The notes beneath the pieces were generated by a model, which was not told the DNA's origin, did not search any database, and worked only from the letters and a program-made list of their open reading frames with translations. A DNA stretch of 64,000 nt from BQWY01 sp046351095 (lineage in GTDB: Bacteria; Nitrospirota; Nitrospiria; Nitrospirales; Nitrospiraceae): contig JAXLZC010000001.1 of assembly GCA_046351095.1 (NCBI GenBank), positions 1,674,001-1,738,000 of the forward strand. Reading direction: 5' to 3'. Of this stretch, positions 52,480 through 61,319 are shown piece by piece. Numbering within the stretch: the stretch's first letter is position 1; each line of letters opens with the position of its first letter. The translations under genes and the position numbers were made by a program.

Positions 52480-54177
52480 CTAGTTAGCCATCGCAATTTT
52501 GACGATCTGATTCGAACCCACACCGAGATTCGGCAACACTTGCTCAGCGATTCGGCGAAACGCCGGCGCCGCCACGGCGCCGCCCCAGGCATCTACTTGC
52601 GGCTCATCCACCACCACCACGATCGCCACTCGCGGGTCTTCCGCCGGCGCAAAGCCGATGAACGACCCGATTACAGACATTGAGGAATAGGCGCCGGTCC
52701 GCGGATCGATCTTCTGCGCGGTGCCGGTTTTCCCAGCGACGCGAATACCGGGAATCGCCGCCTTCGTCCCCGTGCCGTTGGTCACGACACCTTCCAAAAT
52801 CGATGTCATCGCTTTCGCGGTCTCCGGCGAAATCACCTGTCGTCGCACCTCCGGCCCCATCTGTGCCAACGTGCGCCCCTTCGCGTCGCGCACTTCCGAC
52901 ACGATGTACGGCTTCATAAGCGTCCCACCGTTCGCGATGGCGGACACGGCCGCCGCCAACTGCATGGCGGTCACGCCGACCTCCTGCCCCATGGCGATAC
53001 TCGCCAAACTCCGACGTCCCCACTCCTTCGGCGATTTCAGTAGGCCGGAGACTTCACCGGGCAAATCGGCGTCCGTCCGTTCGCCGAACCCGAACTTCCG
53101 CAAGTACTCGTACAGTTTCCGCTCGCCCAACTTCATCGCCGTCTTGGCCGCACCGATATTGCTCGACTTGTGAATCATTTCGGAGACGGTCATGAAGCCC
53201 ATTTTTTCGTGGTCGTGAATCACGGTGCCGGCGATCGCCATTTGCCCGTATTCGCCGAACAACGAGGTCGTCGGCGTCACCACCTTTTCTTCGAGGGCGG
53301 CCGCCGTCATGAACATCTTCATCGTGCTGCCCGGCTCGAATGTGTCGGCGATGGCGCGATTCCGCCACCGATCCGGCATGAGCGACTTCACGACGTTCGG
53401 ATCGAAGCGCGGATTCACCGCCAACGCCAAGATCGCGCCGGTCTGCGGCTCCATGACGATGGCGACACCGGCCTTTGCGCGCGTGCTGTCGACCGCCGTT
53501 TCAAGTTCCTTCTCGGCGATGTACTGCGTCACCTCGTCGATAGTCAGAGTCACGTGGCGACCGGCGTCGGGCCCGGCTTCATGCGCCCCGCTCGGCATCA
53601 CGGTGCGTCCCTTGCCGTCGCGCTCCAACAACATGATTTGTTTATCGCCGTGGAGGTAGCGGTCGTAGCGTCGCTCGATCCCTTCCAAGCCCGCCCCATC
53701 CATACCGGCAAAACCCAACACGTGAGACAAGAGCGGCCCTTTCGGATAAAAGCGGCGCCCTTCCATCACGACGCCCACGCCGCTCAGCGCCAACGCCTGC
53801 AGTTGCCGCCCTTGGTCAGGATCGAGCTTGCGCGCGAGCCAGACGAAGTGACGATCCTGCTTGAGCTTTTTTTCCAGATCCTGTGCGCGCAGGTTCAACA
53901 CGGTGGCGAGTCGACGCGACGCGCCTCGTAAATCTTCCAGCGCATTCGGCACGCCGAACGCGGAGGGCACCTCCACATTCAAAGCGAGCACCTTGCCGTT
54001 CCGGTCGTAGATCGATCCGCGCGGGCCTTCGATCGTGACCGCCTTCCAATGTTGGCGATCGGCTTTCTGGGTCAGTTCGGCGGACTGAAAAATGTGGAGA
54101 TTGACGAGGCGGGCCACGACCAGCACAAAGCCGACCATCATACCCATCACCGCGACTCGGCGACGCCAACGATGCAC
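52480..54177 (-). CDS. ftsI: Septal peptidoglycan transpeptidase FtsI (PBP3)
   Basis: This 565-residue class B penicillin-binding protein has one N-terminal membrane helix (VAVMGMMVGFVLVVARLV), a dimerisation/pedestal domain and a transpeptidase domain with S284-TMK, the SSN at 338-340 and KTG at 483-485. No PASTA domain follows. The start is GTG at 54177, after AGGGGG. It sits directly after ftsL. Confidence 0.96.
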   Translation of the reverse strand: MHRWRRRVAVMGMMVGFVLVVARLVNLHIFQSAELTQKADRQHWKAVTIEGPRGSIYDRNGKVLALNVEVPSAFGVPNALEDLRGASRRLATVLNLRAQDLEKKLKQDRHFVWLARKLDPDQGRQLQALALSGVGVVMEGRRFYPKGPLLSHVLGFAGMDGAGLEGIERRYDRYLHGDKQIMLLERDGKGRTVMPSGAHEAGPDAGRHVTLTIDEVTQYIAEKELETAVDSTRAKAGVAIVMEPQTGAILALAVNPRFDPNVVKSLMPDRWRNRAIADTFEPGSTMKMFMTAAALEEKVVTPTTSLFGEYGQMAIAGTVIHDHEKMGFMTVSEMIHKSSNIGAAKTAMKLGERKLYEYLRKFGFGERTDADLPGEVSGLLKSPKEWGRRSLASIAMGQEVGVTAMQLAAAVSAIANGGTLMKPYIVSEVRDAKGRTLAQMGPEVRRQVISPETAKAMTSILEGVVTNGTGTKAAIPGIRVAGKTGTAQKIDPRTGAYSSMSVIGSFIGFAPAEDPRVAIVVVVDEPQVDAWGGAVAAPAFRRIAEQVLPNLGVGSNQIVKIAMAN

Positions 54178-54195
54178 GAGACCCCCTGTCCGACG

Positions 54196-54528
54196 TTATT
54201 TCGGGATACTGCGGGCGACTTGCATTTCAACCGTCTCGCGGTCCGGCGCCATCGTTCCCGGCGCCCGACGCACGACGACCACCTGCCCCCGCTGCGGCTG
54301 CATCATGCCCAACTTTTCGCGCGCCATTTTTGCGATACGATCCGGCGCGCTGAGGGCCGCCAACTTCACGCGCAGCTCGTCACGCTCACGCTCGAGCTGC
54401 ACCTTTTGGACTTTCAACTGCTCCAAGCGGTAGCCGACGCCGACGATATCCACGCGCTCCCAGACGTAGCCGAGCACGAATCCCAACAATCCGACGACCA
54501 AGACGAGATTGAACCATCGACGATTCAT
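54196..54528 (-). CDS. ftsL: Cell division protein FtsL
   Basis: This 110-residue bitopic protein has a short basic N-terminus, one membrane helix (WFNLVLVVGLLGFVLGYVW) and a leucine-rich coiled coil (YRLEQLKVQKVQLERERDEL). Assignment rests on topology, size and the position between rsmH and ftsI. The ATG at 54528 overlaps the rsmH TGA (ATGA). The extracytoplasmic tail is longer than usual. Confidence 0.88.
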   Translation of the reverse strand: MNRRWFNLVLVVGLLGFVLGYVWERVDIVGVGYRLEQLKVQKVQLERERDELRVKLAALSAPDRIAKMAREKLGMMQPQRGQVVVVRRAPGTMAPDRETVEMQVARSIPK

Positions 54529-55454
54529 GCCACCCTCTCTACGACGCGCATTTTGGCGCTCCGTGCGCGAGGATTCGTCGCGCACTCCTCTTCCGTCGGC
54601 TCTACCGGCTTTTTCGTCAACACCCGCATGGCGCTTCCGTCCGCGTGACTCCACGCACGAAAGGTATGCTTCACGATCCGGTCTTCGAGCGAATGAAACG
54701 AGATGACCGCCAAGCGGCCACCAGGTGCGAGGGCGGCCGCCGCTTGGGGCAGCGCCTCCGTCAACACGTCCAACTCCCGATTGACGGCGATACGTAACGC
54801 TTGAAACGTCCGCGTCGCACAATGGATACGTCCGTAGCGATAGGCGGCGGGGACTGCGCCACGAATCACATCGACCAATTGCGCCGTCGTGCGAATCGGC
54901 GATTCGGCACGCACGCGGACGATCGCCCGAGCAATACGTCGCGAGAGTCGCTCTTCGCCGTAACGATAGATCACGTCGGCCAGCTCGGCTTCCGGCAATC
55001 GATTCACCAGATCTGCCGCCGTCAGATCGCGCGACTGATCCATACGCATATCTAAGGGACCGTCCTGCCCAAAACTGAATCCACGCTCCGCCCGATCCAA
55101 CTGCGGCGAGCTCACACCGAGGTCCATGACGATCCCGTCGACTTGCTCGACACCAACCGTTCGCAGATGTTCCGTGAGACGAGAAAAATTTCCATGGACG
55201 TAGGTCACACGGTCACCGAATCGAACCAACCGTCGGCGCGCCGACTCGAGTGCCTGCTGATCTTGATCGAGTGCGATCACGCGCGCGTCCTGTGGAAGTT
55301 CCGTGAGAAGCCGTTCGGTGTGCCCGCCATAACCAAGCGTGCAATCGACATAGAGGCCACCAGCGCGGCGCGGAAGCCATTGCAGAACCGCATCCGCAAG
55401 TACTGGAACATGCGAAGATTCAACGCCATGAGAGCCCTTACCATTTCCTTCCAC
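54525..55454 (-). CDS. rsmH: 16S rRNA (cytosine1402-N4)-methyltransferase RsmH
   Basis: This 309-residue SAM-dependent methyltransferase (MraW) begins with a few extra residues before SSHVPVLADAVLQWL. Motifs are VDCTLGYGGHTERLL, IALDQDQQAL, MDLGVSSPQLDRAERGFSF, DMRMDQS and VISFHSLEDRIVKHTF. The GTG at 55454 lies only about 13 bases after the predicted transcription start. It is the first gene of the dcw cluster. Confidence 0.95.
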   Translation of the reverse strand: MEGNGKGSHGVESSHVPVLADAVLQWLPRRAGGLYVDCTLGYGGHTERLLTELPQDARVIALDQDQQALESARRRLVRFGDRVTYVHGNFSRLTEHLRTVGVEQVDGIVMDLGVSSPQLDRAERGFSFGQDGPLDMRMDQSRDLTAADLVNRLPEAELADVIYRYGEERLSRRIARAIVRVRAESPIRTTAQLVDVIRGAVPAAYRYGRIHCATRTFQALRIAVNRELDVLTEALPQAAAALAPGGRLAVISFHSLEDRIVKHTFRAWSHADGSAMRVLTKKPVEPTEEECATNPRARSAKMRVVERVA

Positions 55455-55473
55455 TTCACCCCACTTCCGCCGG

Positions 55474-55501
55474 AGTATACACCCCTCCGAATGACAGTCA
55501 A
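55474..55501 (-). promoter_or_regulatory. Candidate sigma70 promoter of the dcw cluster
   Basis: TTGACT (55501-55496) and TATACT (55479-55474, five of six) are separated by 16 bp on the minus strand, immediately upstream of rsmH. No mraZ box or mraZ gene precedes it. Confidence 0.6.
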
Positions 55502-55853
55502 CAGATTATTCAATGTTTTGTCAGAATCTTACGCGATCCCTCGCACACGCCATTTGGCGTGGGATTTGGGACCATTTTTACCTGGCGAGGAAAGGACGTT
55601 GTTACATATACCAGAAAAATAAGAGGTAAATGGTGCCTTCCTCCAGAAGCACAAATTTGGTGGGTGAATGTGGGTGCCCTGCTGCGAATTACAGCCAAAC
55701 CTCCAACAGCCGAGACAGTCCGCCATACCAACCCATGCCCATAAAATAGGCACCCATTCCCTTTGCATACCCACAAGCCACCACCACCCTCGCCGCAGGG
55801 TTAAAAACGGCAATTTATTTGCCGCTCCACCCCCTTCACGACAGAATGGCGGC
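55502..55853. other. Non-coding gap with C-rich, low-complexity plus strand
   Basis: No supported gene lies here. From about 55660 the plus strand is strongly C/A-biased and G-poor, with repeated ccacc, caccc and ccca runs, continuing into a CA-rich stretch at 55857-55890. Minus-strand frames give G/W-rich translations that look like composition artefacts. A minus-strand terminator-like hairpin lies at 55804-55824. Confidence 0.6.
55803..55824 (-). terminator. Terminator-like hairpin, minus-strand orientation
   Basis: cggcaa (55808-55813) and ttgccg (55819-55824) form a perfect six-bp stem with a five-base loop. On the minus strand it is followed by five T residues. No minus-strand gene ends here, so it may stop antisense transcription from the right before it reaches the dcw promoter. 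Confidence 0.45.
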
Positions 55854-55895
55854 ATGACACACCACACATACACAACCACGACCCACACACATCCC

Positions 55896-56825
55896 ATGCG
55901 CCACTGCGCCGGACTGGTTTTGAGCCTCGTCCTCCTGGGACTGGCCCCCGGTCTCGCAGGCGCGGAACCGCCACAGAAATCGGCATCACGCGGGACGCCC
56001 CTCTATTGGTGCCCGAATCGACCGGCTGACCAGCAAATTTCCGCGAGCGCCGGCAACGGCTGCGCGCCGTTGGCGCAACCGTCGGCAAAATCGGACGACT
56101 CGCGACACACCACGCCCGCGCGCCCTCCCATCAAGATGGAGCAACTCCAGCAAGAGGCGTCGCACTTTCTCCAACGCTACAATCGGTTTCTCGAATGTTG
56201 TGCGGACGATGTGGCGGAACTCGACCAGGTTCGTGAATTGGAAGGCGAGGCCTCGCACATCCTCGCCTCGATTCAATCCTCCGGGATCTACAATGCCGGG
56301 ACGGTCGTTCGTCAATATACGTTGGGCGAAATGGTTCGACAGGTCGCGCAATCGCGGCAGGAGCTTTCGTTGCTCGAAGCGCGGCTCGACCGCATTGGAA
56401 AGGGATTCGATAAGTTGGACGGGCGCACAGACGAGGAGTCGGCACGCGCCGCGCGCGAACTGGAAGCGGATCGGGCGGCCATCGCGAAAGACTTCACGCC
56501 GCGTCGCGCCACGCCGCTGCCCAAAGCCGGCGTGAATATTCAAGACACGACGATTCCCAACTGGTACGGCGAAAGTCCGACCGGCACGAGCAGCCTTCGT
56601 AGCACGACCGGAACAGACATCGGCCAGGAATCGGGCTTGGCGACACGCGCCGGAGACGAGGCACGCGACAGCAGCTTGCCGGATCGTATCGGCACGGCGG
56701 GGGAAGCTTCATCCCTGTCAAGCAGCACGGGCTTCGGAATCGAAACACACCAAAATGCCGGAGGACGATCGTCGACACGCGCCCGCGTCGGCCCTGACCT
56801 CGGCGACTCGTCGCTGAATCGCTGA
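55896..56825 (+). CDS. Secreted protein of unknown function with 13-14-residue C-terminal repeats
   Basis: This 309-residue product has a clear signal peptide (MRHCAGLVLSLVLLGLAPGLAGA). The central part (about 75-215) is helical, with Cys-Cys in FLECCADDV and a coiled-coil-like heptad region (QSRQELSLLEARLDRIGKGF). The last 80 residues repeat SSL/SGL..(T/R).G..., five or six times, as in SSLRSTTGTDIGQE and SSLPDRIGTAGEA. No known family is recognised. An in-frame ATG at 55854 would add 14 Thr/His-rich residues, but they precede a better signal peptide start, so 55896 is preferred. Neither has an obvious RBS. Confidence 0.72.
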   Translation: MRHCAGLVLSLVLLGLAPGLAGAEPPQKSASRGTPLYWCPNRPADQQISASAGNGCAPLAQPSAKSDDSRHTTPARPPIKMEQLQQEASHFLQRYNRFLECCADDVAELDQVRELEGEASHILASIQSSGIYNAGTVVRQYTLGEMVRQVAQSRQELSLLEARLDRIGKGFDKLDGRTDEESARAARELEADRAAIAKDFTPRRATPLPKAGVNIQDTTIPNWYGESPTGTSSLRSTTGTDIGQESGLATRAGDEARDSSLPDRIGTAGEASSLSSSTGFGIETHQNAGGRSSTRARVGPDLGDSSLNR

Positions 56826-56897
56826 CCGCGAGAAGCACACACGCGTGTTACTACGTACATTAACAGGGCCCATTCAACAAACGTCGACCGAGCCCTA

Positions 56898-57959
56898 TCA
56901 TCCTTCAGCCGCGGCGCCGGAATCCTTCACCGTCGGCATCGCCACCCACGTTTCACCCGCATCGACACTTCGATACAATCCGCTTCCATTCGTCCCGAGA
57001 TAAAAGAGTTTCGGATCGAGCGGACTCTGCACAAGCGAGCGGACATTGAGGCTCGCGAGCCCCTGATTCATCGACTTCCACGTCTCGCCGCCGTCCTCGC
57101 TGCGTAACACGCCGAAGCGTCCCCCGATATAAATCGTGGCTCGCTTCGAGCGATCGAGCAACATCACGGGGATGATGGGATCGGTCAGTTGCGCGCCGAT
57201 CTGCTTCCAACTCGCCCCCTTGTCCATCGACTTGTACATACCCTTGAGCGTGGCCGCGTATACGGTGTCCGGCTCGAACGCGTCGACCTGCATCATCGAC
57301 ACATTCAACGCACGGCTGGACTTCACCACGTCCGGCGGCACCAACCCATTGTTCGCCTTTTCCCAACGCTCCGCACTGGAAAAGCTGCGATACACACCGC
57401 CGCTCGTACCCGCATACATGATATTCGGGCGCCCCGGATCCACTGCCACCGTCACGACCATCAACACTTCGGTCATGCCGTCCATACGTTTTACCCACGA
57501 ATCCCCGCCGTCTTTGGACTCCTTCACACCCATGGTGGTGGCGGCAAACATGTGGTTGGGATCTTTCGGATCGAACAGCAGTTGATTGACGACGGAACTG
57601 ATCGTCACCTCGTCCAACCCGCTGCGTTTCGACACCCACATCTGCCCGCCGTTGTGGCTTTTGAAAAGCGCGTCGCCTTTGGTGCCCGCATACACCGTCG
57701 CGGGATAGGCGGGATCGATCAGCATGGAAATCACGCGCGAATGCGTCATGCCGCGCGAGACGTTGGCCCAGGTTTGCCCGCCATCGCGCGTTTTGTAGAT
57801 GTAGTCGTTGGTCGCGACGTAGAGGATCTGCGGATTGGCGGGATGCACGGCGATCACGACGATGGCGTCGCTGCCGCCGCACCCAGCCTGGGCAAGCAGA
57901 CAGACGCAGGCCAACCAGACACGAAGCCTGAGGCGCACGCGTCCGAATGGGCTATCCAT
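56898..57959 (-). CDS. Asp-box (BNR-like) beta-propeller lipoprotein
   Basis: About 353 residues. A hydrophobic N-terminus (VWLACVCLLAQAGC) ends in a plausible lipobox Cys, so the protein is probably a lipoprotein. Six Asp-box motifs are visible: TRDGGQTW, SHNGGQMW, SKDGGDSW, SMDKGASW, SEDGGETW, SVDAGETW, plus a degenerate SFSSAERW, spaced along a propeller resembling YCF48/sortilin families. No catalytic sialidase residues are visible. GTGATG overlaps the yajQ stop; the ATG at 57959 shares one base with TGA. Confidence 0.83.
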   Translation of the reverse strand: MDSPFGRVRLRLRVWLACVCLLAQAGCGGSDAIVVIAVHPANPQILYVATNDYIYKTRDGGQTWANVSRGMTHSRVISMLIDPAYPATVYAGTKGDALFKSHNGGQMWVSKRSGLDEVTISSVVNQLLFDPKDPNHMFAATTMGVKESKDGGDSWVKRMDGMTEVLMVVTVAVDPGRPNIMYAGTSGGVYRSFSSAERWEKANNGLVPPDVVKSSRALNVSMMQVDAFEPDTVYAATLKGMYKSMDKGASWKQIGAQLTDPIIPVMLLDRSKRATIYIGGRFGVLRSEDGGETWKSMNQGLASLNVRSLVQSPLDPKLFYLGTNGSGLYRSVDAGETWVAMPTVKDSGAAAEG

Positions 57960-58456
57960 CACCGGAAGTTCGTGTATTGGAGGTCGATGCCAAAATCTTT
58001 GCCCTTGAGGAATGCAATGGCGCTCTGCAATTCGTCCTTACTTTTACTGAGTACGCGTACCTGTTCGCCTTGAATCTGCGCCTGCACCTTCAGCTTCGAG
58101 TCCTTGATGGCTTTGGTAACTTCTTTCGCCTTGTCGGACGCGAGTCCACTCTGGATTTTCACCAATTGACGGACGGTACCAGCCAGCGCCTGCTCGACCG
58201 TTCCGTAGTCGAGCGCCTTCAACGACACGCCGCGTTTGACGCACTTCGCCTTCACGATCTCGTTGACGGCGTTGAGTTTGTACTCGTCGTCCGACACGAC
58301 GACCAACTCCTTCTCCTTTTCCTTCAGCGTCAGCTCGGTTTTCGAGTCTTTGAAGTCGAACCGCTGTTTAATTTCTTTTGTCGCCTGATCGACGGCGTTT
58401 TTCATCTCCTGCATATTCACTTCCGACACCACATCGAATGAAAACTGGTCCGCCAC
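57959..58456 (-). CDS. yajQ: YajQ family cyclic-di-GMP-binding/nucleotide-binding protein
   Basis: This 165-residue protein has the family start FSFDVVSEVNMQEMKNAVDQATKEI and the end FLKGKDFGIDLQYTNFR. Some YajQ proteins bind c-di-GMP and act with LysR-type regulators. The GTG at 58456 lies five bases after GGAGG; a GTG six bases upstream abuts the RBS. It may link to the c-di-GMP enzymes elsewhere in the window, but that is only inference. Confidence 0.94.
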   Translation of the reverse strand: MADQFSFDVVSEVNMQEMKNAVDQATKEIKQRFDFKDSKTELTLKEKEKELVVVSDDEYKLNAVNEIVKAKCVKRGVSLKALDYGTVEQALAGTVRQLVKIQSGLASDKAKEVTKAIKDSKLKVQAQIQGEQVRVLSKSKDELQSAIAFLKGKDFGIDLQYTNFR

Positions 58457-58525
58457 GGCCACCTCCGTCTCTGACTCGTCGTCCGTCTCGCTTACTCTCT
58501 ACTCAGTCGTGCACACCCACCGCTG

Positions 58526-60535
58526 TTAACAGCAACCGCTGCCCGGCGGCATACGAATCGACAACCCCGGCTCGTCGCCGTGAATCGCCGGCTGCGCGCG
58601 CGACGGCGCGCCGCTCCCCGCCCAGACCACCACTTCGCTGCTGGTGAACGGCCGCTTCAGCACGACATAGCCATACCACTGCTTCAGGCTGTCGCTCAAG
58701 ACGATCAGTCCCAACAACGCCACCACCGCCACCAATACGGCATCGAGATATAGCGCAAACGCCTGCCCAGGAGCCGCCGCCCCAGCCTTACGCAAAAACA
58801 TCCAAAACATTTCGTACGATCCGGTCAGGGTAATCAACCCGACGAACAACATCGGCAGCGCCGTGACCCAGGCATAGGGCGACTTCCACATTTTGATCAA
58901 GACCGTCGTGCCGATGCACAAGGCCAACGTGCCGAGCAATTGATTCGCCGCGCCGAACATCGGCCAGATGGTGGAAATACTGCCGGTCCCGATCAGGTAG
59001 GCCCAACTCCCGACGACAAACAAGCTGCTCCCAAGCACACCCGGCCACCAATTCATCCGGCGGCACGGCGCGTACAGGCGGCCCACCATTTCCTGAATGA
59101 GATACCGCGCCACACGTGTACCGGTATCGATCGTCGTAAGAATGAACAAAGCTTCGAAGACTAAGGCGAACTGATACCAGTAGGCCATGAGCCCGGCCAT
59201 ACCGGGCAGCGCCGCAAAAATCGACGCCATGCCGACGGCCAACGACACGGCGCCGCCGGGACGACCGGCGACATCCGTCTCGACGAGGCGCGACAATTCG
59301 TCGATCCGTGCGGGCGGGAAACCCATCGCCGACAAGGCGTCGGGCGAGAGCAGCGTATTGATCGCAAGGTAGTCGCCCGGGATCAACACCGAAGCCGCGA
59401 TCAACGCCATCACACCGACGAAACTCTCCAACAACATCGCCGCGTATCCGACGATGGCTTGCGCTTCTTGCTCGATCATTTTCGGCGTCGTCCCGGACGA
59501 GACCAACGAATGGAACCCCGACACCGCCCCGCACGCAATCGTGATGAATAAAAATGGGAACAGCGTGCCCGGAATGATCGGCCCGCCCCCTGCGGCGAAT
59601 ACCGTCACGCGTGGCATTTCGATGGTCGGCGCCATCGCCACAACCCCAAGACCCAAGAGCACCACAACCCCCAACTTCATAAATGTCGAGAGGTACCCGC
59701 GCGGCACCAACAACATCCACCCGGGCAACACCGACGCGAGGAAACCGTACCCCGCCAACATCCAGACGAGCGTCGGACGTTCGAACGCAAACCACTCTCC
59801 GGCCGGCGATTGCGCAACCCAACGACCGGTGACGACGGCGGCAATCAACAGTCCGATGCCAAGCAGCGAGACCTCGCCGACCGCGCCGGGGCGCAGTCGA
59901 TGCAGATACACGCCCATCAACAAACCAATCGGGATCGTCATCGCAATCGTAAACGTGCCCCAGGCATTGTGCGCCAGAGCATTCACGACCGCGAAACCCA
60001 ATCCAGCCAACGCCACCACCACGATGAACAGCACAGCCACCGCCGTCGCCATACCGGTGATCGTGCCCAATTCGTCGTGCGCGATCTCCGGCAACGACCG
60101 GCCATTGCGACGCATAGAGGCGACGAGGATGATGAAGTCCTGCACGGCGCCCGCCAACACCGCGCCGACTACGAGCCAGAGAAATCCGGGGAGAAAACCG
60201 AACTGCGCGGCCAGCACCGGCCCGAGCAACGGCCCCGCGCCGGCAATCGCTGCGAAGTGGTGGCCGAAGAGTACGACTTTATTGGTGGGATGAAAGTTGA
60301 CGCCGTCATTCAAGCGTACGGCCGGCGTGACACGCTGATTGTTCAACTCGACGACACGGCGCGCCAACCAGCGGCCGTAAAATCGATACGCAAGCAGGTA
60401 GATACAGACCGCCGCAACGACCAGCCAGAGCCCGTTTACCTTTTCGGTCGGATGAACGAGCCCCGTGACGAAGGCGAGGGCAACGGCGGCAAGCAGCGCG
60501 AGAGCACCCCAGAGCACATGCAAAGCCGCGCGCAT
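58526..60535 (-). CDS. cstA: Carbon starvation protein CstA family transporter
   Basis: This 669-residue membrane protein has at least 14 hydrophobic segments. Family features include NFHPTNKVVLFGHHFAAIAGAGPLLGP, GAVQDFIILVASMRRNGRSL and FGAANQLLGTLALC. CstA proteins import peptides or pyruvate. The C-terminus ends Gly-Ser-Gly-Cys-Cys. The start is ATG at 60535. It appears to be a single-gene unit. Confidence 0.93.
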   Translation of the reverse strand: MRAALHVLWGALALLAAVALAFVTGLVHPTEKVNGLWLVVAAVCIYLLAYRFYGRWLARRVVELNNQRVTPAVRLNDGVNFHPTNKVVLFGHHFAAIAGAGPLLGPVLAAQFGFLPGFLWLVVGAVLAGAVQDFIILVASMRRNGRSLPEIAHDELGTITGMATAVAVLFIVVVALAGLGFAVVNALAHNAWGTFTIAMTIPIGLLMGVYLHRLRPGAVGEVSLLGIGLLIAAVVTGRWVAQSPAGEWFAFERPTLVWMLAGYGFLASVLPGWMLLVPRGYLSTFMKLGVVVLLGLGVVAMAPTIEMPRVTVFAAGGGPIIPGTLFPFLFITIACGAVSGFHSLVSSGTTPKMIEQEAQAIVGYAAMLLESFVGVMALIAASVLIPGDYLAINTLLSPDALSAMGFPPARIDELSRLVETDVAGRPGGAVSLAVGMASIFAALPGMAGLMAYWYQFALVFEALFILTTIDTGTRVARYLIQEMVGRLYAPCRRMNWWPGVLGSSLFVVGSWAYLIGTGSISTIWPMFGAANQLLGTLALCIGTTVLIKMWKSPYAWVTALPMLFVGLITLTGSYEMFWMFLRKAGAAAPGQAFALYLDAVLVAVVALLGLIVLSDSLKQWYGYVVLKRPFTSSEVVVWAGSGAPSRAQPAIHGDEPGLSIRMPPGSGCC

Positions 60536-60673
60536 GCGGCGGATCCTAACAACCCGCCCGCTGCTTGTAAATCACGCAAACCCAGCACATGAGCACCACG
60601 GAGTGCAATCCTCACCGCACTGCACGCTGTATTTCGACATGACTGAGAAGCACTGCACAAACTGGGCGGTACG

Positions 60674-61066
60674 TTAGGCCGCCGAATGGGCCCGAAGAAA
60701 TGCAGCGATAGCGGTCTTGTCCGAATGTCCTTGAGCGACATCAAGAACCAGTTCTACTAGCTCAGACTGTGGAATATTTGTAACAAACCCGTTCAAGACT
60801 AAAAACGTCAATGCCACCGCGGTGCCTGTCCGTTTATTCCCATCCACAAACGGATGGTTTTGCACGATGTGAAAGAGATAGGTTGCCGCCATTTCAAAAA
60901 GGTCGCCATGCAAGTAGTGCCCGCCAAACGCCGATTGCGGCGCGGCAAGAGCCGATTCCAACAAGCCGTTATCGCGTACGCCTTTCGCACCTCCATACCG
61001 CTCGATCTGGTCTTGATGGACGTCGAGCACCTCATCGATAGTGAGAAAAACCGGCCCGTGCATCAT
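60674..61066 (-). CDS. doc: Death-on-curing (Doc) family toxin
   Basis: This 130-residue Fic-fold protein has the Doc motif HPFVDGNKRTG at 71-81; the Lys in place of the Gly of AMPylating Fic is typical of Doc, which phosphorylates EF-Tu. The ATG at 61066 overlaps the antitoxin TGA; a second ATG three bases later is possible. The antitoxin is AbrB-type rather than Phd. Confidence 0.92.
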   Translation of the reverse strand: MMHGPVFLTIDEVLDVHQDQIERYGGAKGVRDNGLLESALAAPQSAFGGHYLHGDLFEMAATYLFHIVQNHPFVDGNKRTGTAVALTFLVLNGFVTNIPQSELVELVLDVAQGHSDKTAIAAFLRAHSAA

Positions 61067-61290
61067 TCAGCTAACTTCTTCAGGGCTCGACCATACTGAC
61101 GATTGACTTGCGCAAGCGCCGCACGAAACTTCTTGTGCCGTACGGCATCCTGCGCCGGCGTCACGATCAGGCATTTACCGTCTGTTTTGATGTTCAACGG
61201 GGTATCCGCGTCGATCTCCAAAAGATCGAGCACCCCTCGGTCGATCACGAGCGCCAGGCTATTACCGTGTTTCGTCAATTTTTTAATCAT
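61063..61290 (-). CDS. AbrB/SpoVT-MazE-type antitoxin
   Basis: This 75-residue protein has a swapped-hairpin AbrB-like DNA-binding segment (LTKHGNSLALVIDRGVLDLLEIDADTPL in two parts) at its start and a basic C-terminus likely to bind the toxin. The overlap with doc (ATGA) is typical of antitoxin-first type II modules. A palindrome at 61320-61330, 30 bp upstream, is a candidate operator. Confidence 0.88.
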   Translation of the reverse strand: MIKKLTKHGNSLALVIDRGVLDLLEIDADTPLNIKTDGKCLIVTPAQDAVRHKKFRAALAQVNRQYGRALKKLAE

Positions 61291-61319
61291 TCTCTACGGC
61301 CTCCAATGGTAGTACATTG

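Noticed and set aside
55529..55897. Minus-strand frames in the gap upstream of rsmH as genes
   Set aside because: Their Gly/Trp/Val-rich translations mirror the C-rich opposite strand; there is no RBS or family similarity.
56898..57959. The Asp-box protein as a sialidase
   Set aside because: Asp-boxes are structural; the catalytic Arg triad and Tyr/Glu pair cannot be seen.
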